From positions 1-26,263 of the forward strand of contig CAZZHH010000043.1 of NCBI GenBank assembly GCA_964653595.1: DNA of 26,263 nt, written 5' to 3'. This DNA is from JBAXTE01 sp964653595. Its GTDB lineage: Bacteria > Bacteroidota > Bacteroidia > Bacteroidales > WCHB1-69. Made by a program: the position numbers and the translations under genes. The notes below the pieces were generated by a model. That model was not told the origin of the DNA. It searched no databases and worked only from the letters and a program-made list of their open reading frames with translations. Shown piece by piece: positions 1 through 8,665 of this stretch (its first letter is position 1; each line of letters opens with the position of its first letter).

Positions 1-962
1 ATGTAAAAGCATGGGTAGGTGGACCAAATTTCAAATACTTCAAATACGATCACGTACGACAGTTTAAACGTCAACCTGGCTCAACATTCAAGGCATTTGT
101 GTATGCTGCTGCCATGGAACTAAAAGGATGGGCTCCTTGCGATATGATTAAAGATGAAGCATCTACGATAAATTATGTAGAAAAGGGGGTTAACAAATCA
201 TGGACACCACGCAACGCAGAAGGAGAATATACCGGAAGAACAGTTACCCTTAAAAATGCATTTGCACGATCCATCAATTCTGTATCCGTACAGCTTACCA
301 ACGATATCGGATTTAGAAAAGTAATTGAGTTTTCGCATAAAATGGGAATAACAACCGAACTAGCAGATGTCCCATCTATTTGCCTAGGTTCAAGCGATGT
401 ATCCCTTTTCGAACTTCTGAGCGCATACTGTCCATTCGTAAATGAAGGTTACAGAGTGGAGCCTGTTTTGGTAACAAAAATCACAGATAAAAAGGGCAAA
501 ATTTTATACCAACACACTCCCAAAAAAGAACGTGTTATTAGCTATGAAACTGCCTTTTTGATGACTCAGCTTTTTCTAGGCGGCTTAACGGAGCCAGGCG
601 GGACAACAGGAGCACTTTGGGAACATGATATTTTTGATTGGGACACCGATTTTGGTGGCAAAACAGGTACTTCTTCCGAACACTCCGATGGTTGGTTTAT
701 TGGGGTTACTCCAAAACTTATTGCAGGGGTATGGGTTGGCAACGACGACCGTTTTATTCACTTCCGAGACATGGAATCTGGTGAAGGATGTAAAACAGCA
801 ACCCCAATATTTGGCAACTTTTTTGAAAGATTAATGCCCGATGAAAGGTTCAAACAATACAGAGGACGTTTCCCTAAAAAACCTAAAGAAAAAATAAAAA
901 GAAGTTATATGTGCCACACACGGGCTACAAAAAAAGAAGATAAAGAATCGGAAGAAGAATAA
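1..962 (+). CDS. Penicillin-binding protein 1A, C-terminal part (partial, runs off the left edge)
   Basis: Class A PBP of the peptidoglycan synthesis machinery; only the transpeptidase half is in the window. The reading frame is open from base 3 without a start, so the gene begins upstream. All three penicillin-binding motifs are visible: the nucleophile motif S-T-F-K with its Ser codon at 81-83, S-I-N starting at 270, and K-T-G starting at 660, followed by the usual D-G-W-F-I-G. The sequence before the SxxK box (VGGPNFKYFKYDHV, then RQPGSTFK) is typical of PBP1A. The glycosyltransferase domain and membrane anchor would lie outside the window. The C-terminus is a lysine/glutamate-rich tail, as often seen in Bacteroidota PBP1A. 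It converges with the DUF5103 gene; I see no convincing terminator hairpin in the 89-base gap. Confidence 0.93.
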   Translation, partial: VKAWVGGPNFKYFKYDHVRQFKRQPGSTFKAFVYAAAMELKGWAPCDMIKDEASTINYVEKGVNKSWTPRNAEGEYTGRTVTLKNAFARSINSVSVQLTNDIGFRKVIEFSHKMGITTELADVPSICLGSSDVSLFELLSAYCPFVNEGYRVEPVLVTKITDKKGKILYQHTPKKERVISYETAFLMTQLFLGGLTEPGGTTGALWEHDIFDWDTDFGGKTGTSSEHSDGWFIGVTPKLIAGVWVGNDDRFIHFRDMESGEGCKTATPIFGNFFERLMPDERFKQYRGRFPKKPKEKIKRSYMCHTRATKKEDKESEEE

Positions 963-1051
963 AACATATAAGCTGAAACTAATAGAATTACTAGGCACAA
1001 TATTACGTAGCAATCAGACTATTAAAAATCACAATTGGACAAAGGCTATCA

Positions 1052-2296
1052 TTATTTATTAAATTTCACAACTTTTGCACCTATAAGTTTATCTGCTATT
1101 GCTCCATCTGGTCGGTAATAGACATAAATGGTATACTCATTTTCTGTTTCCCAATGATTCCCTTCCATTATCTCTACTTGACCCATTTTTGCATTTTGCT
1201 TTAAAAACAAGTATTGATAATTATAAAGCCCTTGCTTTACACAAACAGCACCTTGATAACCAGACAGTTTCGAATTATAAGTCATCTCTGCTTCCTGTAA
1301 AAACTTCCATTGGGTGAGTTCGCCAAAAATGTACAATGTGCCAAGTTCGAGAATTTGAGGCATAGGAATAAAAAAATGCACCCAAACATACTCAGCAGCC
1401 ATCTGATTATCGTAATCTTCAGTTTTAAAAAATTGTCTACCATTGATATCCGTCAAGGATTCGTATGCTTGATACCTTCTTTGTTTGTCTGGGTACAAAA
1501 AGGCATGTGGCCCATTATCGCGCGTTTCAAGAATCTGAACATGATCCAGTTTATAACGAATACTTTTTACATCAAAAGTTCGAAATTCAGATCCACCATC
1601 AAACACATTTTCTTTATCATAATCGTAGATAATCTGATCACTAGAAGTAGAAGAAGGGCTTAACGAAACTAAATTATCAGATCGTCCATTTTGCTGAATA
1701 AAAAGTTTTACTTTGGAGCTATTGGTAATTCCAATTTTCGAAATAGTAATATCAACCTCTTGTTTATGTAGTTTATCGGAAAGATCAGTGGCTTGTTTAA
1801 TGGTTGCAGATATTGGCACAGAGGTAGGTTCAACCACATAGAATTTTTTATAAAAAATAGGTTGTTGCTCATCCTCGGCATAAACAGCAAGAATATAATT
1901 TCCTGACTTAGTGATTTGAATATTTTCATTCGGAAAAGCAAACTGGTATTGAACATAGTCCTTTATTGTATTATTTGAATACAACACTTCGTTGATGGGC
2001 TCATTAGTATATGGTTCTAAATATTCATTTTTCAAAAAATCACTTGGTTTCCAATCAGCATTACAATGGTAGAGGGTATAATTATAAAAATTACTTTTTG
2101 CTCCAAACTCATCAAAAACAACAGATAATTGATCGCTACTCCCAAGAGAGATGATTGGATTTGATAAAATTTGACCCATCCGAAAAATTTGAAGAGAGGC
2201 AATATTTTTATTATAGATAGTATCGCGTAATTGTGCAAATACAGAGGAAGAAACTATAAGAACTAATAAAAAAATTAAAGAAGTATTTTTTTTCAT
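1052..2296 (-). CDS. DUF5103 family protein (type IX secretion system plug-type protein)
   Basis: A 414-residue exported protein. It has a Sec signal peptide (MKK, a hydrophobic stretch, then a VFAQ cleavage region near residue 21), followed by the conserved DUF5103 beginning (the NKNIASLQIFRMG region) and the YTLYHCNADW and FPNENIQITKSGNYIL segments that I recognise from this Bacteroidota family. A member of the family has been described as the Plug that closes the SprA translocon of the type IX secretion system. Whether this copy is that Plug or a paralog cannot be told from sequence alone. It is transcribed divergently from nqrA, with 121 bases between the starts. A near-consensus -7 box (TACCGTTG, minus strand 2322-2315) lies upstream. 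Confidence 0.85.
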   Translation of the reverse strand: MKKNTSLIFLLVLIVSSSVFAQLRDTIYNKNIASLQIFRMGQILSNPIISLGSSDQLSVVFDEFGAKSNFYNYTLYHCNADWKPSDFLKNEYLEPYTNEPINEVLYSNNTIKDYVQYQFAFPNENIQITKSGNYILAVYAEDEQQPIFYKKFYVVEPTSVPISATIKQATDLSDKLHKQEVDITISKIGITNSSKVKLFIQQNGRSDNLVSLSPSSTSSDQIIYDYDKENVFDGGSEFRTFDVKSIRYKLDHVQILETRDNGPHAFLYPDKQRRYQAYESLTDINGRQFFKTEDYDNQMAAEYVWVHFFIPMPQILELGTLYIFGELTQWKFLQEAEMTYNSKLSGYQGAVCVKQGLYNYQYLFLKQNAKMGQVEIMEGNHWETENEYTIYVYYRPDGAIADKLIGAKVVKFNK

Positions 2297-2417
2297 ATCT
2301 TTGATTTATATTTACAACGGTAAATTTATTAATTTTATTTGTGAAAGCATGAACAATTAAAAAATAAACGTTGTTGTATCACATATTAAAACATATTTAT
2401 TCATAATAGAGCTAATT

Positions 2418-3752
2418 ATGCCAAAAAAGATTACAATCAAAAAAGGACTTGATATTCCTTTAAAAGGCATGGCAATTCATCAAATTGAAGATTCAAAATC
2501 TTCTCTATTTTCAATTAAGCCTACCGATTTTATAGGAGTATCTCCAAAATTATTGGTAAAAATTGGGGACGTTGTCCACGTTGGTTCTCCCCTATTTTAT
2601 TCCAAATCAAATGAATTAATCAAATTTACATCTCCAGTTTCTGGTAGCATTTTAGATATAAAGCGAGGAGAGAAGAGAGTAATTCAAGAAATTATCATTA
2701 AAAAAGAGGGATCAAACAAACAATTTGAAGCATTATCGCCAGCGTGGGATAGTAAAGAAACTGCTATTTCTTCGTTGTTAGAGTCGGGTTTATGGCCTAT
2801 GATTCGTCAGCGTCCATACCATATCATTGCCAATCCCGAAGACTCCCCAAAGGCAATATTTATTTCGGGATTCGACTCCTCCCCTTTAGCCCCCGATTAT
2901 GAGTATTTAACAAAGGATAAAACAGACGCGATCCAAGTTGCAATTAATGTGATTAGCAAATTTACAACAGGGCAAATTTATTTGTCTTTAAGAGATGAGA
3001 CATCCCATTTAAACAAGCTTGCAAACCTAAATATTAATTACTTCAAAGGACCACATCCTTCAGGAAATGTAGGGACTCAAATTCATCACATCAATCCAAT
3101 TAATAAAGGAGAGACTGTTTGGACCATAAATCTGTTGGATTTAATCATTCTCGGAAATTATATTTCAACAGGGATTCTAGATTTTTCTAAAACCATCGCT
3201 TTATCAGGCCCATCGGTAAAAGAGCCCAAATACTACCAAATAACAGCAGGAGAATCGATAGAATCGATCGTTTCAAACAATCTAAACGATGATAATTCAC
3301 GATTTATTAGTGGAAATGTATTAACAGGTACTAGAATCGATAAGTCTGGATTTTTAAGCTTTTACGATCATCAATTAACAGTTATCCCTGAAGGTGATTA
3401 CTATGAGTTTATGGGATGGATTGCTCCAGGTTTTGACAAATATAGTCTTTCCCGCACATTTTTTTCTTGGCTTACTCCTAAGAAAAAATATACTCTCGAC
3501 ACGAATTATCATGGAGAGCTGAGAAATTTTGTTGTTACTGGTCAATATGAAAAAGTTTTCCCATGGGATATTATGCCAGTTCAATTACTGAAAGCAATTA
3601 TAATCAAGGACATTGAAATGATGGAAAACCTTGGAATTTATGAAGTAGCTGAGGAAGATTTCGCGCTTTGTGAATATGTGTGTACTTCCAAAATTGAGTC
3701 ACAGCAATTAATTCGAACTGGAATAGAGTTGATTCAAAAAGAGATGAGTTAA
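2418..3752 (+). CDS. nqrA: Na+-translocating NADH:quinone reductase subunit A
   Basis: 444-residue NqrA, the cytoplasmic subunit of the Na+-pumping NADH:ubiquinone/menaquinone oxidoreductase. The N-terminus (ITIKKGLDIPLKG) and the early segment with VGSPLFYSKS and VSGSILDIKRGEKR are the typical biotinyl/lipoyl-like start of NqrA. The C-terminal part includes MPVQLLKAIIIKDIEMMENLGIYEVAEEDFALCEYVC, here given as separate recognisable pieces, with the E-E-D-x-A-L-C-E-Y-V-C stretch that resembles RnfC/NqrA. Length is normal for the family. It is the first gene of the six-gene nqr operon, with 15 bases before nqrB. The upstream gap is shared with the divergent DUF5103 gene, and no clean promoter for nqrA was found in it. 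Confidence 0.96.
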   Translation: MPKKITIKKGLDIPLKGMAIHQIEDSKSSLFSIKPTDFIGVSPKLLVKIGDVVHVGSPLFYSKSNELIKFTSPVSGSILDIKRGEKRVIQEIIIKKEGSNKQFEALSPAWDSKETAISSLLESGLWPMIRQRPYHIIANPEDSPKAIFISGFDSSPLAPDYEYLTKDKTDAIQVAINVISKFTTGQIYLSLRDETSHLNKLANLNINYFKGPHPSGNVGTQIHHINPINKGETVWTINLLDLIILGNYISTGILDFSKTIALSGPSVKEPKYYQITAGESIESIVSNNLNDDNSRFISGNVLTGTRIDKSGFLSFYDHQLTVIPEGDYYEFMGWIAPGFDKYSLSRTFFSWLTPKKKYTLDTNYHGELRNFVVTGQYEKVFPWDIMPVQLLKAIIIKDIEMMENLGIYEVAEEDFALCEYVCTSKIESQQLIRTGIELIQKEMS

Positions 3753-3767
3753 TAGAAACAAATTTTT

Positions 3768-4916
3768 ATGAAAGCATTAAGAAAACTAGTAGATAAAGTT
3801 AAACCAAACTTCGAAAAAGGAGGCAAATTACATCTTTTTCGATCCACTTTTGATGCCTTTGAGACATTTTTATTTGTCCCAAACCACGTAACAAAAAAGG
3901 GATCACATATCCGCGATGGCATTGATTTAAAAAGGACGATGATTTTTGTGGTAATTGCAATGGTTCCAACCCTATTGTTCGGAATTTTCAATGTTGGTTA
4001 TCAGCATTTTTTATCCTTAGGTCAAACTGCAAGTACGTTTGAAAATTTTAGTTATGGATTTTTAAAAGTATTTCCAATTATTGTAGTTTCCTATATTGCC
4101 TGTTTAGCAGTAGAGTTCATCTCTGCTCAAATTACTGGGCATACAGTGAACGAAGGTGTATTGGTAACTGGGATGTTGATTCCACTTGTAATGCCACCCG
4201 ATATTCCATTATGGATGGTAGCAGTAGCATCCGTTTTTTCAATAATCTTCACAAAAGAGGTTTTTGGAGGCACCGGCATGAATTTTTTAAATCCAGCACT
4301 GGTAGCACGAGCATTTATCTTTTTTGCCTATCCTGGGGATATAACAGGTGAGAAGGTATGGATTGCAGAAAAGTTGGACGCTTACTCTGGCGCTACAGCA
4401 TTAGGGAATGCAGCTGCGGGTCAATTTGAAAAGATTCCAGACATGCAAACCATGTTTTACGGATTAATTCCTGGAAGTATTGGTGAGACTTCAAAAATTG
4501 CCATAATTCTTGGAGCTATCATTTTAATTTGGACTGGGATTGGTAGCCTCCGAATTATGCTCTCTGGAGTTGTTGGACTATTAGCAACTGGTTACTTGTT
4601 CAATATAGTTGGCATTAATGAATATATGCAATTGGCACCTATGAATCATTTGTTGATGGGAGGATTTTTATTCGGAGTTGTGTTTATGGCCACAGACCCA
4701 GTTTCTGCTTCTCAAACACCTACAGGTAAAATTATCTATGGTTTTTTAATTGGAGTTTTTACTATGATGGTAAGGGTAGTAAATCCGGCATATCCCGAAG
4801 GAACCATGTTGGCAATCTTACTAATGAATGTTTTTGCCCCTTTAATTGATCATTTTGTGGTAAGTTCAAACATAAAACGTCGATTAAAACGGATTAAAAT
4901 CAATGTAAAATCATAA
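3768..4916 (+). CDS. nqrB: Na+-translocating NADH:quinone reductase subunit B
   Basis: 382-residue membrane subunit of Na+-NQR with about ten hydrophobic segments; it is the main part of the Na+ and electron path in the family. The covalent FMN attachment motif D-A-Y-S-G-A-T is present at residues 204-210, so Thr210 is the expected flavinylated residue. Other family signatures are GGTGMNFLNPALVARAF (about 167-183) and the MATDPVSASQTP stretch near residue 305. Attachment of FMN requires the flavin transferase ApbE, which is not encoded in this window. It sits 15 bases after nqrA and 11 before nqrC, which indicates co-transcription and translation as one unit. Confidence 0.97.
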   Translation: MKALRKLVDKVKPNFEKGGKLHLFRSTFDAFETFLFVPNHVTKKGSHIRDGIDLKRTMIFVVIAMVPTLLFGIFNVGYQHFLSLGQTASTFENFSYGFLKVFPIIVVSYIACLAVEFISAQITGHTVNEGVLVTGMLIPLVMPPDIPLWMVAVASVFSIIFTKEVFGGTGMNFLNPALVARAFIFFAYPGDITGEKVWIAEKLDAYSGATALGNAAAGQFEKIPDMQTMFYGLIPGSIGETSKIAIILGAIILIWTGIGSLRIMLSGVVGLLATGYLFNIVGINEYMQLAPMNHLLMGGFLFGVVFMATDPVSASQTPTGKIIYGFLIGVFTMMVRVVNPAYPEGTMLAILLMNVFAPLIDHFVVSSNIKRRLKRIKINVKS

Positions 4917-4927
4917 AAAACAAAGTC

Positions 4928-5665
4928 ATGTTTACCAACAAATACATTTTTATATATGCATCCGTGATGGTTGTTTTGGTAGCAATACTTCTTGCTACCA
5001 CTGCCACAGTTCTAAAACCAGCACAAGACAACAACGTGAAAATTGAAAAGATGCAACAAATTTTAAAATCTGCAAACATTCTAGTAGAACCATCAAAAAC
5101 AATCGAGGCTTACAATAAATACATTGTCAAAGAAATTGCTGTAGATATAAATGGGAAAATTGTTGCAGAGTATTCTAATCAAGCTCAAAAGGCAGGCAAC
5201 ATCAGGCCATTTGACATAAATATCAAGACAGAGTTGAAAAAATTGAGCAAAAAAGAGTCGCCATTATTACCTGTATTTTTCTTTAAAGGGGATCAAGGCG
5301 ACACTCTTTATATCCTCTCCCTTCAAGGAAAAGGTCTATGGGGCCCGATATGGGGAAACATGTCATTAATGAGTGACAAAAACACAATCACAGGAGTCAC
5401 TTTTGGACACAAAGGGGAGACTCCCGGATTAGGTGCAGAAATTAGTGAGTTACCCTTTCAAAATCAGTTTAAGGCAAAGCAGATTTTCGACAGGACTGGG
5501 AAATTAACATCTATTTCTGTAGTGAAAGGCGGAGTAAAAAACAGCACCATAGATCCTATCCACGGAGTTGACGCAATATCGGGAGGAACCATTACATGTA
5601 ACGGCGCTAACGATATGCTAAAAGAGTGTTTACAAATATATGAACCATTTTTAAAATCAAAATAG
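4928..5665 (+). CDS. nqrC: Na+-translocating NADH:quinone reductase subunit C
   Basis: 245-residue subunit with one N-terminal membrane helix (residues about 5-27) and a periplasmic FMN-binding domain. The flavinylation motif near the C-terminus reads D-A-I-S-G-G-T (215-221), so Thr221 is the expected site of the second covalent FMN; the family consensus has Ala where this protein has the second Gly. GKGLWGPIWG and FGHKGETPGLGAEI are typical FMN-domain segments of NqrC/RnfG. The start codon follows nqrB by 11 bases, and the stop is only 2 bases from the nqrD start. Confidence 0.96.
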   Translation: MFTNKYIFIYASVMVVLVAILLATTATVLKPAQDNNVKIEKMQQILKSANILVEPSKTIEAYNKYIVKEIAVDINGKIVAEYSNQAQKAGNIRPFDINIKTELKKLSKKESPLLPVFFFKGDQGDTLYILSLQGKGLWGPIWGNMSLMSDKNTITGVTFGHKGETPGLGAEISELPFQNQFKAKQIFDRTGKLTSISVVKGGVKNSTIDPIHGVDAISGGTITCNGANDMLKECLQIYEPFLKSK

Positions 5666-5667
5666 AT

Positions 5668-6321
5668 ATGAGCGACAAAACATCCTCTTATTCCCTATTT
5701 TCGGCTGCAAATCGAAAATTACTTTTTGGGCCTATTAATTTAAACAATCCTATTACCGTTCAGGTTCTTGGAATTTGCTCCGCTCTAGCTGTCACCGCAC
5801 AAATGAAACCAGCCTTTGTAATGAGTTTGTCTGTAATGGTGGTTACTGCTCTTTCGAATTTCATCATCTCTCTCATTAGAAACTCAATTCCCCCTAGAAT
5901 TAGAATAATTGTGCAATTAGTAGTAATTGCTACTCTAGTGATTATTGTAGACCAAATACTAAAAGCTTATGTTTACGATATTAGCAAACAACTTTCCGTA
6001 TTTGTTGGCTTAATCATCACAAACTGTATTCTGATGGGACGCTTAGAGGCTTTTGCAATGGCAAACAAACCACTTCCTTCCCTTATTGACGGGATAGGTA
6101 ACGGGTTAGGTTACGGGCTGATATTGATGATCGTAGCGTTTATTAGAGAACTTTTTGGATCAGGATCTATATGGGGAATTCAAGTTATACCACAATCTGT
6201 CTATGACCTAGGATATAAAGATAATGGATTTATGATTCTTCCACCAATGGCTCTTATCATCGTTGGAGTCATCATCTGGATTCAACGGTCGTTTTCGAAA
6301 GAACTCATAGACAAAGAGTAA
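5668..6321 (+). CDS. nqrD: Na+-translocating NADH:quinone reductase subunit D
   Basis: 217-residue integral membrane subunit with about six hydrophobic helices. It carries the family stretches NPITVQVLGICSALAVT near the N-terminus, LIITNCILMGRLEAFAM in the middle, and FIRELFGSGSIWG late. NqrD and NqrE are inverted homologues that hold a cysteine-bound iron centre in the membrane; the cysteine within the TNCILMGR motif is present. The gene begins 2 bases after the nqrC stop, which suggests translational coupling. Confidence 0.96.
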   Translation: MSDKTSSYSLFSAANRKLLFGPINLNNPITVQVLGICSALAVTAQMKPAFVMSLSVMVVTALSNFIISLIRNSIPPRIRIIVQLVVIATLVIIVDQILKAYVYDISKQLSVFVGLIITNCILMGRLEAFAMANKPLPSLIDGIGNGLGYGLILMIVAFIRELFGSGSIWGIQVIPQSVYDLGYKDNGFMILPPMALIIVGVIIWIQRSFSKELIDKE

Positions 6322-6352
6322 ATTATACTATCAACCTAAGACAAATCGAATT

Positions 6353-6970
6353 ATGGAAAATTTAATCAATATATTTGTAAAATCTGTCTTTATTGACAAC
6401 ATGGTTTTTGCATACTTTTTAGGAATGTGTTCCTATTTGGCCGTTTCTAAAACTGTAAAAACTTCGATTGGACTTGGCATAGCAGTTACCTTTGTTTTAC
6501 TTGTAACCGTGCCAATAAACTACCTATTAGAAAATTATCTATTAAAACAAGGGGCTTTAAAATGGCTTGGAGATGAGTTTGCAAATTACGATTTAAGCTT
6601 TTTAAGCTTTATCATGTTTATTGCTGTAATTGCATCATTAGTTCAGCTAGTAGAGATGATTGTAGAGAAATTTTCACCTACATTGTATGCATCTTTAGGA
6701 ATCTTTTTACCACTTATAGCAGTAAACTGTGCAATTTTGGGGGGATCTCTATTTATGCAAGAAAGAGAATATGAATCCTTATTAGAAGCTACTGTCTTTG
6801 GAGTAGGATCGGGCTTTGGATGGTTAATAGCAATCGTCTCTATTGCAGCTATTAGAGAAAAATTACGATACTCAAATATTCCAAAACCATTAAAGGGATT
6901 AGGCATAACATTTATCATCACTGGATTGATGGCTATTGCTTTTATGAGCTTTCTTGGAATAAAATTATAA
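6353..6970 (+). CDS. nqrE: Na+-translocating NADH:quinone reductase subunit E
   Basis: 205-residue membrane subunit, partner of NqrD. It shows six hydrophobic helices, the N-terminal segment SVFIDNMVFAYFLGMCSYLAVSK (quoted only to locate residues about 11-33), the central VNCAILGGSLF motif whose cysteine is expected to bind the shared iron, and FGVGSGFGWLIAIV. It lies 31 bases after nqrD, the widest gap in the operon, and 19 before nqrF. Confidence 0.96.
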   Translation: MENLINIFVKSVFIDNMVFAYFLGMCSYLAVSKTVKTSIGLGIAVTFVLLVTVPINYLLENYLLKQGALKWLGDEFANYDLSFLSFIMFIAVIASLVQLVEMIVEKFSPTLYASLGIFLPLIAVNCAILGGSLFMQEREYESLLEATVFGVGSGFGWLIAIVSIAAIREKLRYSNIPKPLKGLGITFIITGLMAIAFMSFLGIKL

Positions 6971-6989
6971 AAAATAAAACACAACGACT

Positions 6990-8234
6990 ATGAGTCTAAC
7001 AATGATACTTATTCTTAGCAGTGCTATCTTTTTAGTAGTCACCTTAGTTTTAGTTGGAATGCTTCTATATGCTAGGGCTAAATTATTACCAACTGGCAAT
7101 GTTAAAATAATGATAAACGAAGAGACAGAATATGAAGTAGAAACAGGTTCTACTTTGTTATCGACTCTCTCGCAACAAAAAATATTTCTTCCCTCGGCCT
7201 GTGGTGGCGGTGGAACTTGTGCAATGTGCAAGTGTCAAGTATTAGAAGGAGGAGGCGATATTTTGCCTACCGAAACGGGATTCATAAATAAAAAGATGCA
7301 AGCCGACCATTGGCGTTTGGGATGTCAAGTGAAAGTCAAAAACGACTTGAAAATTAAAATTCCTGCCGAAGTCTTTGGAATTAAAAAGTGGGAATGCGAA
7401 GTTGTTTCCAACCGTAATGTAGCCACTTACATCAAAGAATTTGTGGTTAAACTCCCCGAAGGAGAAACCTTAGATTTTAAAAGCGGTGGTTATATCCAAA
7501 TCGATGTTCCAGTATGTAAAGTAGATTACAAGGATATTCACATTGAAGAAGAATATCGTTCAGATTGGGATCAATACAACATGTGGAATTTGACCATGAA
7601 AAACAGTGAACCTATTTATAGGGCATACTCTATGGCTAATCACCCGGCAGAAGGAAATATTGTGATGCTAAATATTAGAATTGCAACACCTCCATGGAAT
7701 AATAAAAAGAAAGAATTTTTGAACGTAAATCCGGGGATTTGCTCTTCTTATATTTTTTCTCGTAAACCTGGCGATAAAGTTACCATCTCGGGACCTTATG
7801 GCGAATTCCACATCAAAGAGACTCAAAAAGAGATGATGTTTATTGGAGGAGGAGCTGGAATGGCTCCCATGAGATCTCATATTTTTGATCTTTTTGAAAC
7901 GAAGAAAACAAACAGAAAAGCTACTTTTTGGTATGGTGGCAGATCGTTAAGAGAGCTGTTTTATATCGATGATTTTGAAAAAATTGAAAAAGAAAATACC
8001 AACTTCAAATTTCACATTGCCCTTTCGGAGCCAAAGCCTGAAGATAATTGGAATGGATATGTTGGGTTTATCCATCAAGTGATAAAAAATGAATATCTAG
8101 ACAAACACGAGGAGCCAGAAGAAATTGAATATTACCTTTGCGGACCTCCTCAGATGAATGACGCCGTTCAAAAGATGCTCGACGAGATGGGCGTACCTCC
8201 AGAAAATATTGCCTTTGATGATTTTGGGGGATAA
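6990..8234 (+). CDS. nqrF: Na+-translocating NADH:quinone reductase subunit F (NADH dehydrogenase subunit)
   Basis: 414-residue electron-entry subunit that oxidises NADH. Domain order: one N-terminal membrane helix (about 5-28); a ferredoxin-type 2Fe-2S domain with ligands C71, C77, C80 and C112 (CGGGGTCAMC and LGC); an FAD-binding domain with RAYSMAN; and an NAD(P)-binding domain with GGGAGMAPMRSH and CGPPQMNDA. It ends in FDDFGG, the usual terminus of the family. It is the last gene of the operon, and a strong hairpin follows 37 bases after the stop. Confidence 0.97.
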   Translation: MSLTMILILSSAIFLVVTLVLVGMLLYARAKLLPTGNVKIMINEETEYEVETGSTLLSTLSQQKIFLPSACGGGGTCAMCKCQVLEGGGDILPTETGFINKKMQADHWRLGCQVKVKNDLKIKIPAEVFGIKKWECEVVSNRNVATYIKEFVVKLPEGETLDFKSGGYIQIDVPVCKVDYKDIHIEEEYRSDWDQYNMWNLTMKNSEPIYRAYSMANHPAEGNIVMLNIRIATPPWNNKKKEFLNVNPGICSSYIFSRKPGDKVTISGPYGEFHIKETQKEMMFIGGGAGMAPMRSHIFDLFETKKTNRKATFWYGGRSLRELFYIDDFEKIEKENTNFKFHIALSEPKPEDNWNGYVGFIHQVIKNEYLDKHEEPEEIEYYLCGPPQMNDAVQKMLDEMGVPPENIAFDDFGG

Positions 8235-8271
8235 AATATTCTCAGAAAAAAATAGTCTATTATACTAAAAA

Positions 8272-8301
8272 AAAACAGTCTGCCGTACAGCAGACTGTTT
8301 T
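8272..8301. terminator. Hairpin terminator after nqrF, with the longer T tract on the minus strand
   Basis: Perfect 12-bp inverted repeat (8272-8283 with 8290-8301) around the loop CGTACA. On the plus strand the hairpin is followed by a short T run (about four Ts), which fits the end of the nqr operon. On the minus strand it is followed by about nine Ts, so it would be the better terminator for a transcript coming from the right. Confidence 0.85.
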
Positions 8302-8609
8302 CGTTCTCGCACACAAAAAACAAGAAATATGATTAATTTAGGGAATAAATTAAAAAATAACTACGAGAACATGAAAAAACGAGACATTAATATCTATTAA
8401 TAGAATGATTTAGTATAAGAACTCTATTATGTTAAAAATTTTTCACTAAAAAAAATAATCCACAAACAAAAAAAAATCTATTAGAGATAATAATATGCAA
8501 AGGTAATCATTTTTTTTAAACCAAATCTATTTATTTTTTTAATTTCAAAAATATTCAAAAAAACATAGTTATAAAAAACATGAAAAACATGGCAGAATTT
8601 CATAATTAA
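8302..8609. other. Gene-free AT-rich spacer; possible minus-strand short transcript
   Basis: No ORF of significance and no tRNA-like fold. The stretch is extremely AT-rich with runs of A. Two things stand out: a consensus-like -7 box on the minus strand (TACCTTTG, 8505-8498) and a 7-base inverted repeat GTTCTCG/CGAGAAC (starting near 8303 and 8364). A minus-strand transcript started near 8492 would meet the T-rich side of the hairpin at 8301-8272 after roughly 220 bases. Whether anything is transcribed here is unknown. Confidence 0.3.
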
Positions 8610-8640
8610 TTTGAGTAGTTAAGAAAAAAAACTAATTTTG
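8610..8640 (+). promoter_or_regulatory. Promoter of the PurF-like gene (TTTG, 19-nt spacer, TAATTTTG)
   Basis: TTTG at 8610-8613, then 19 bases, then TAATTTTG at 8633-8640. This matches the Bacteroidota primary sigma-factor consensus in both boxes and in spacing. The ATG follows 25 bases after the -7 box, giving a short leader. It is the best promoter match in the window. Confidence 0.75.
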
Positions 8641-8665
8641 CCGCTTAAATAATTCATCACATATT

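Noticed and set aside
2296..2345. TATCTTTG (2296-2303) or TTTATTTG as the nqrA promoter
   Set aside because: The first has no TTG at the right distance and overlaps the DUF5103 start; the second departs from consensus in the second base. Neither is better than chance in such AT-rich DNA.
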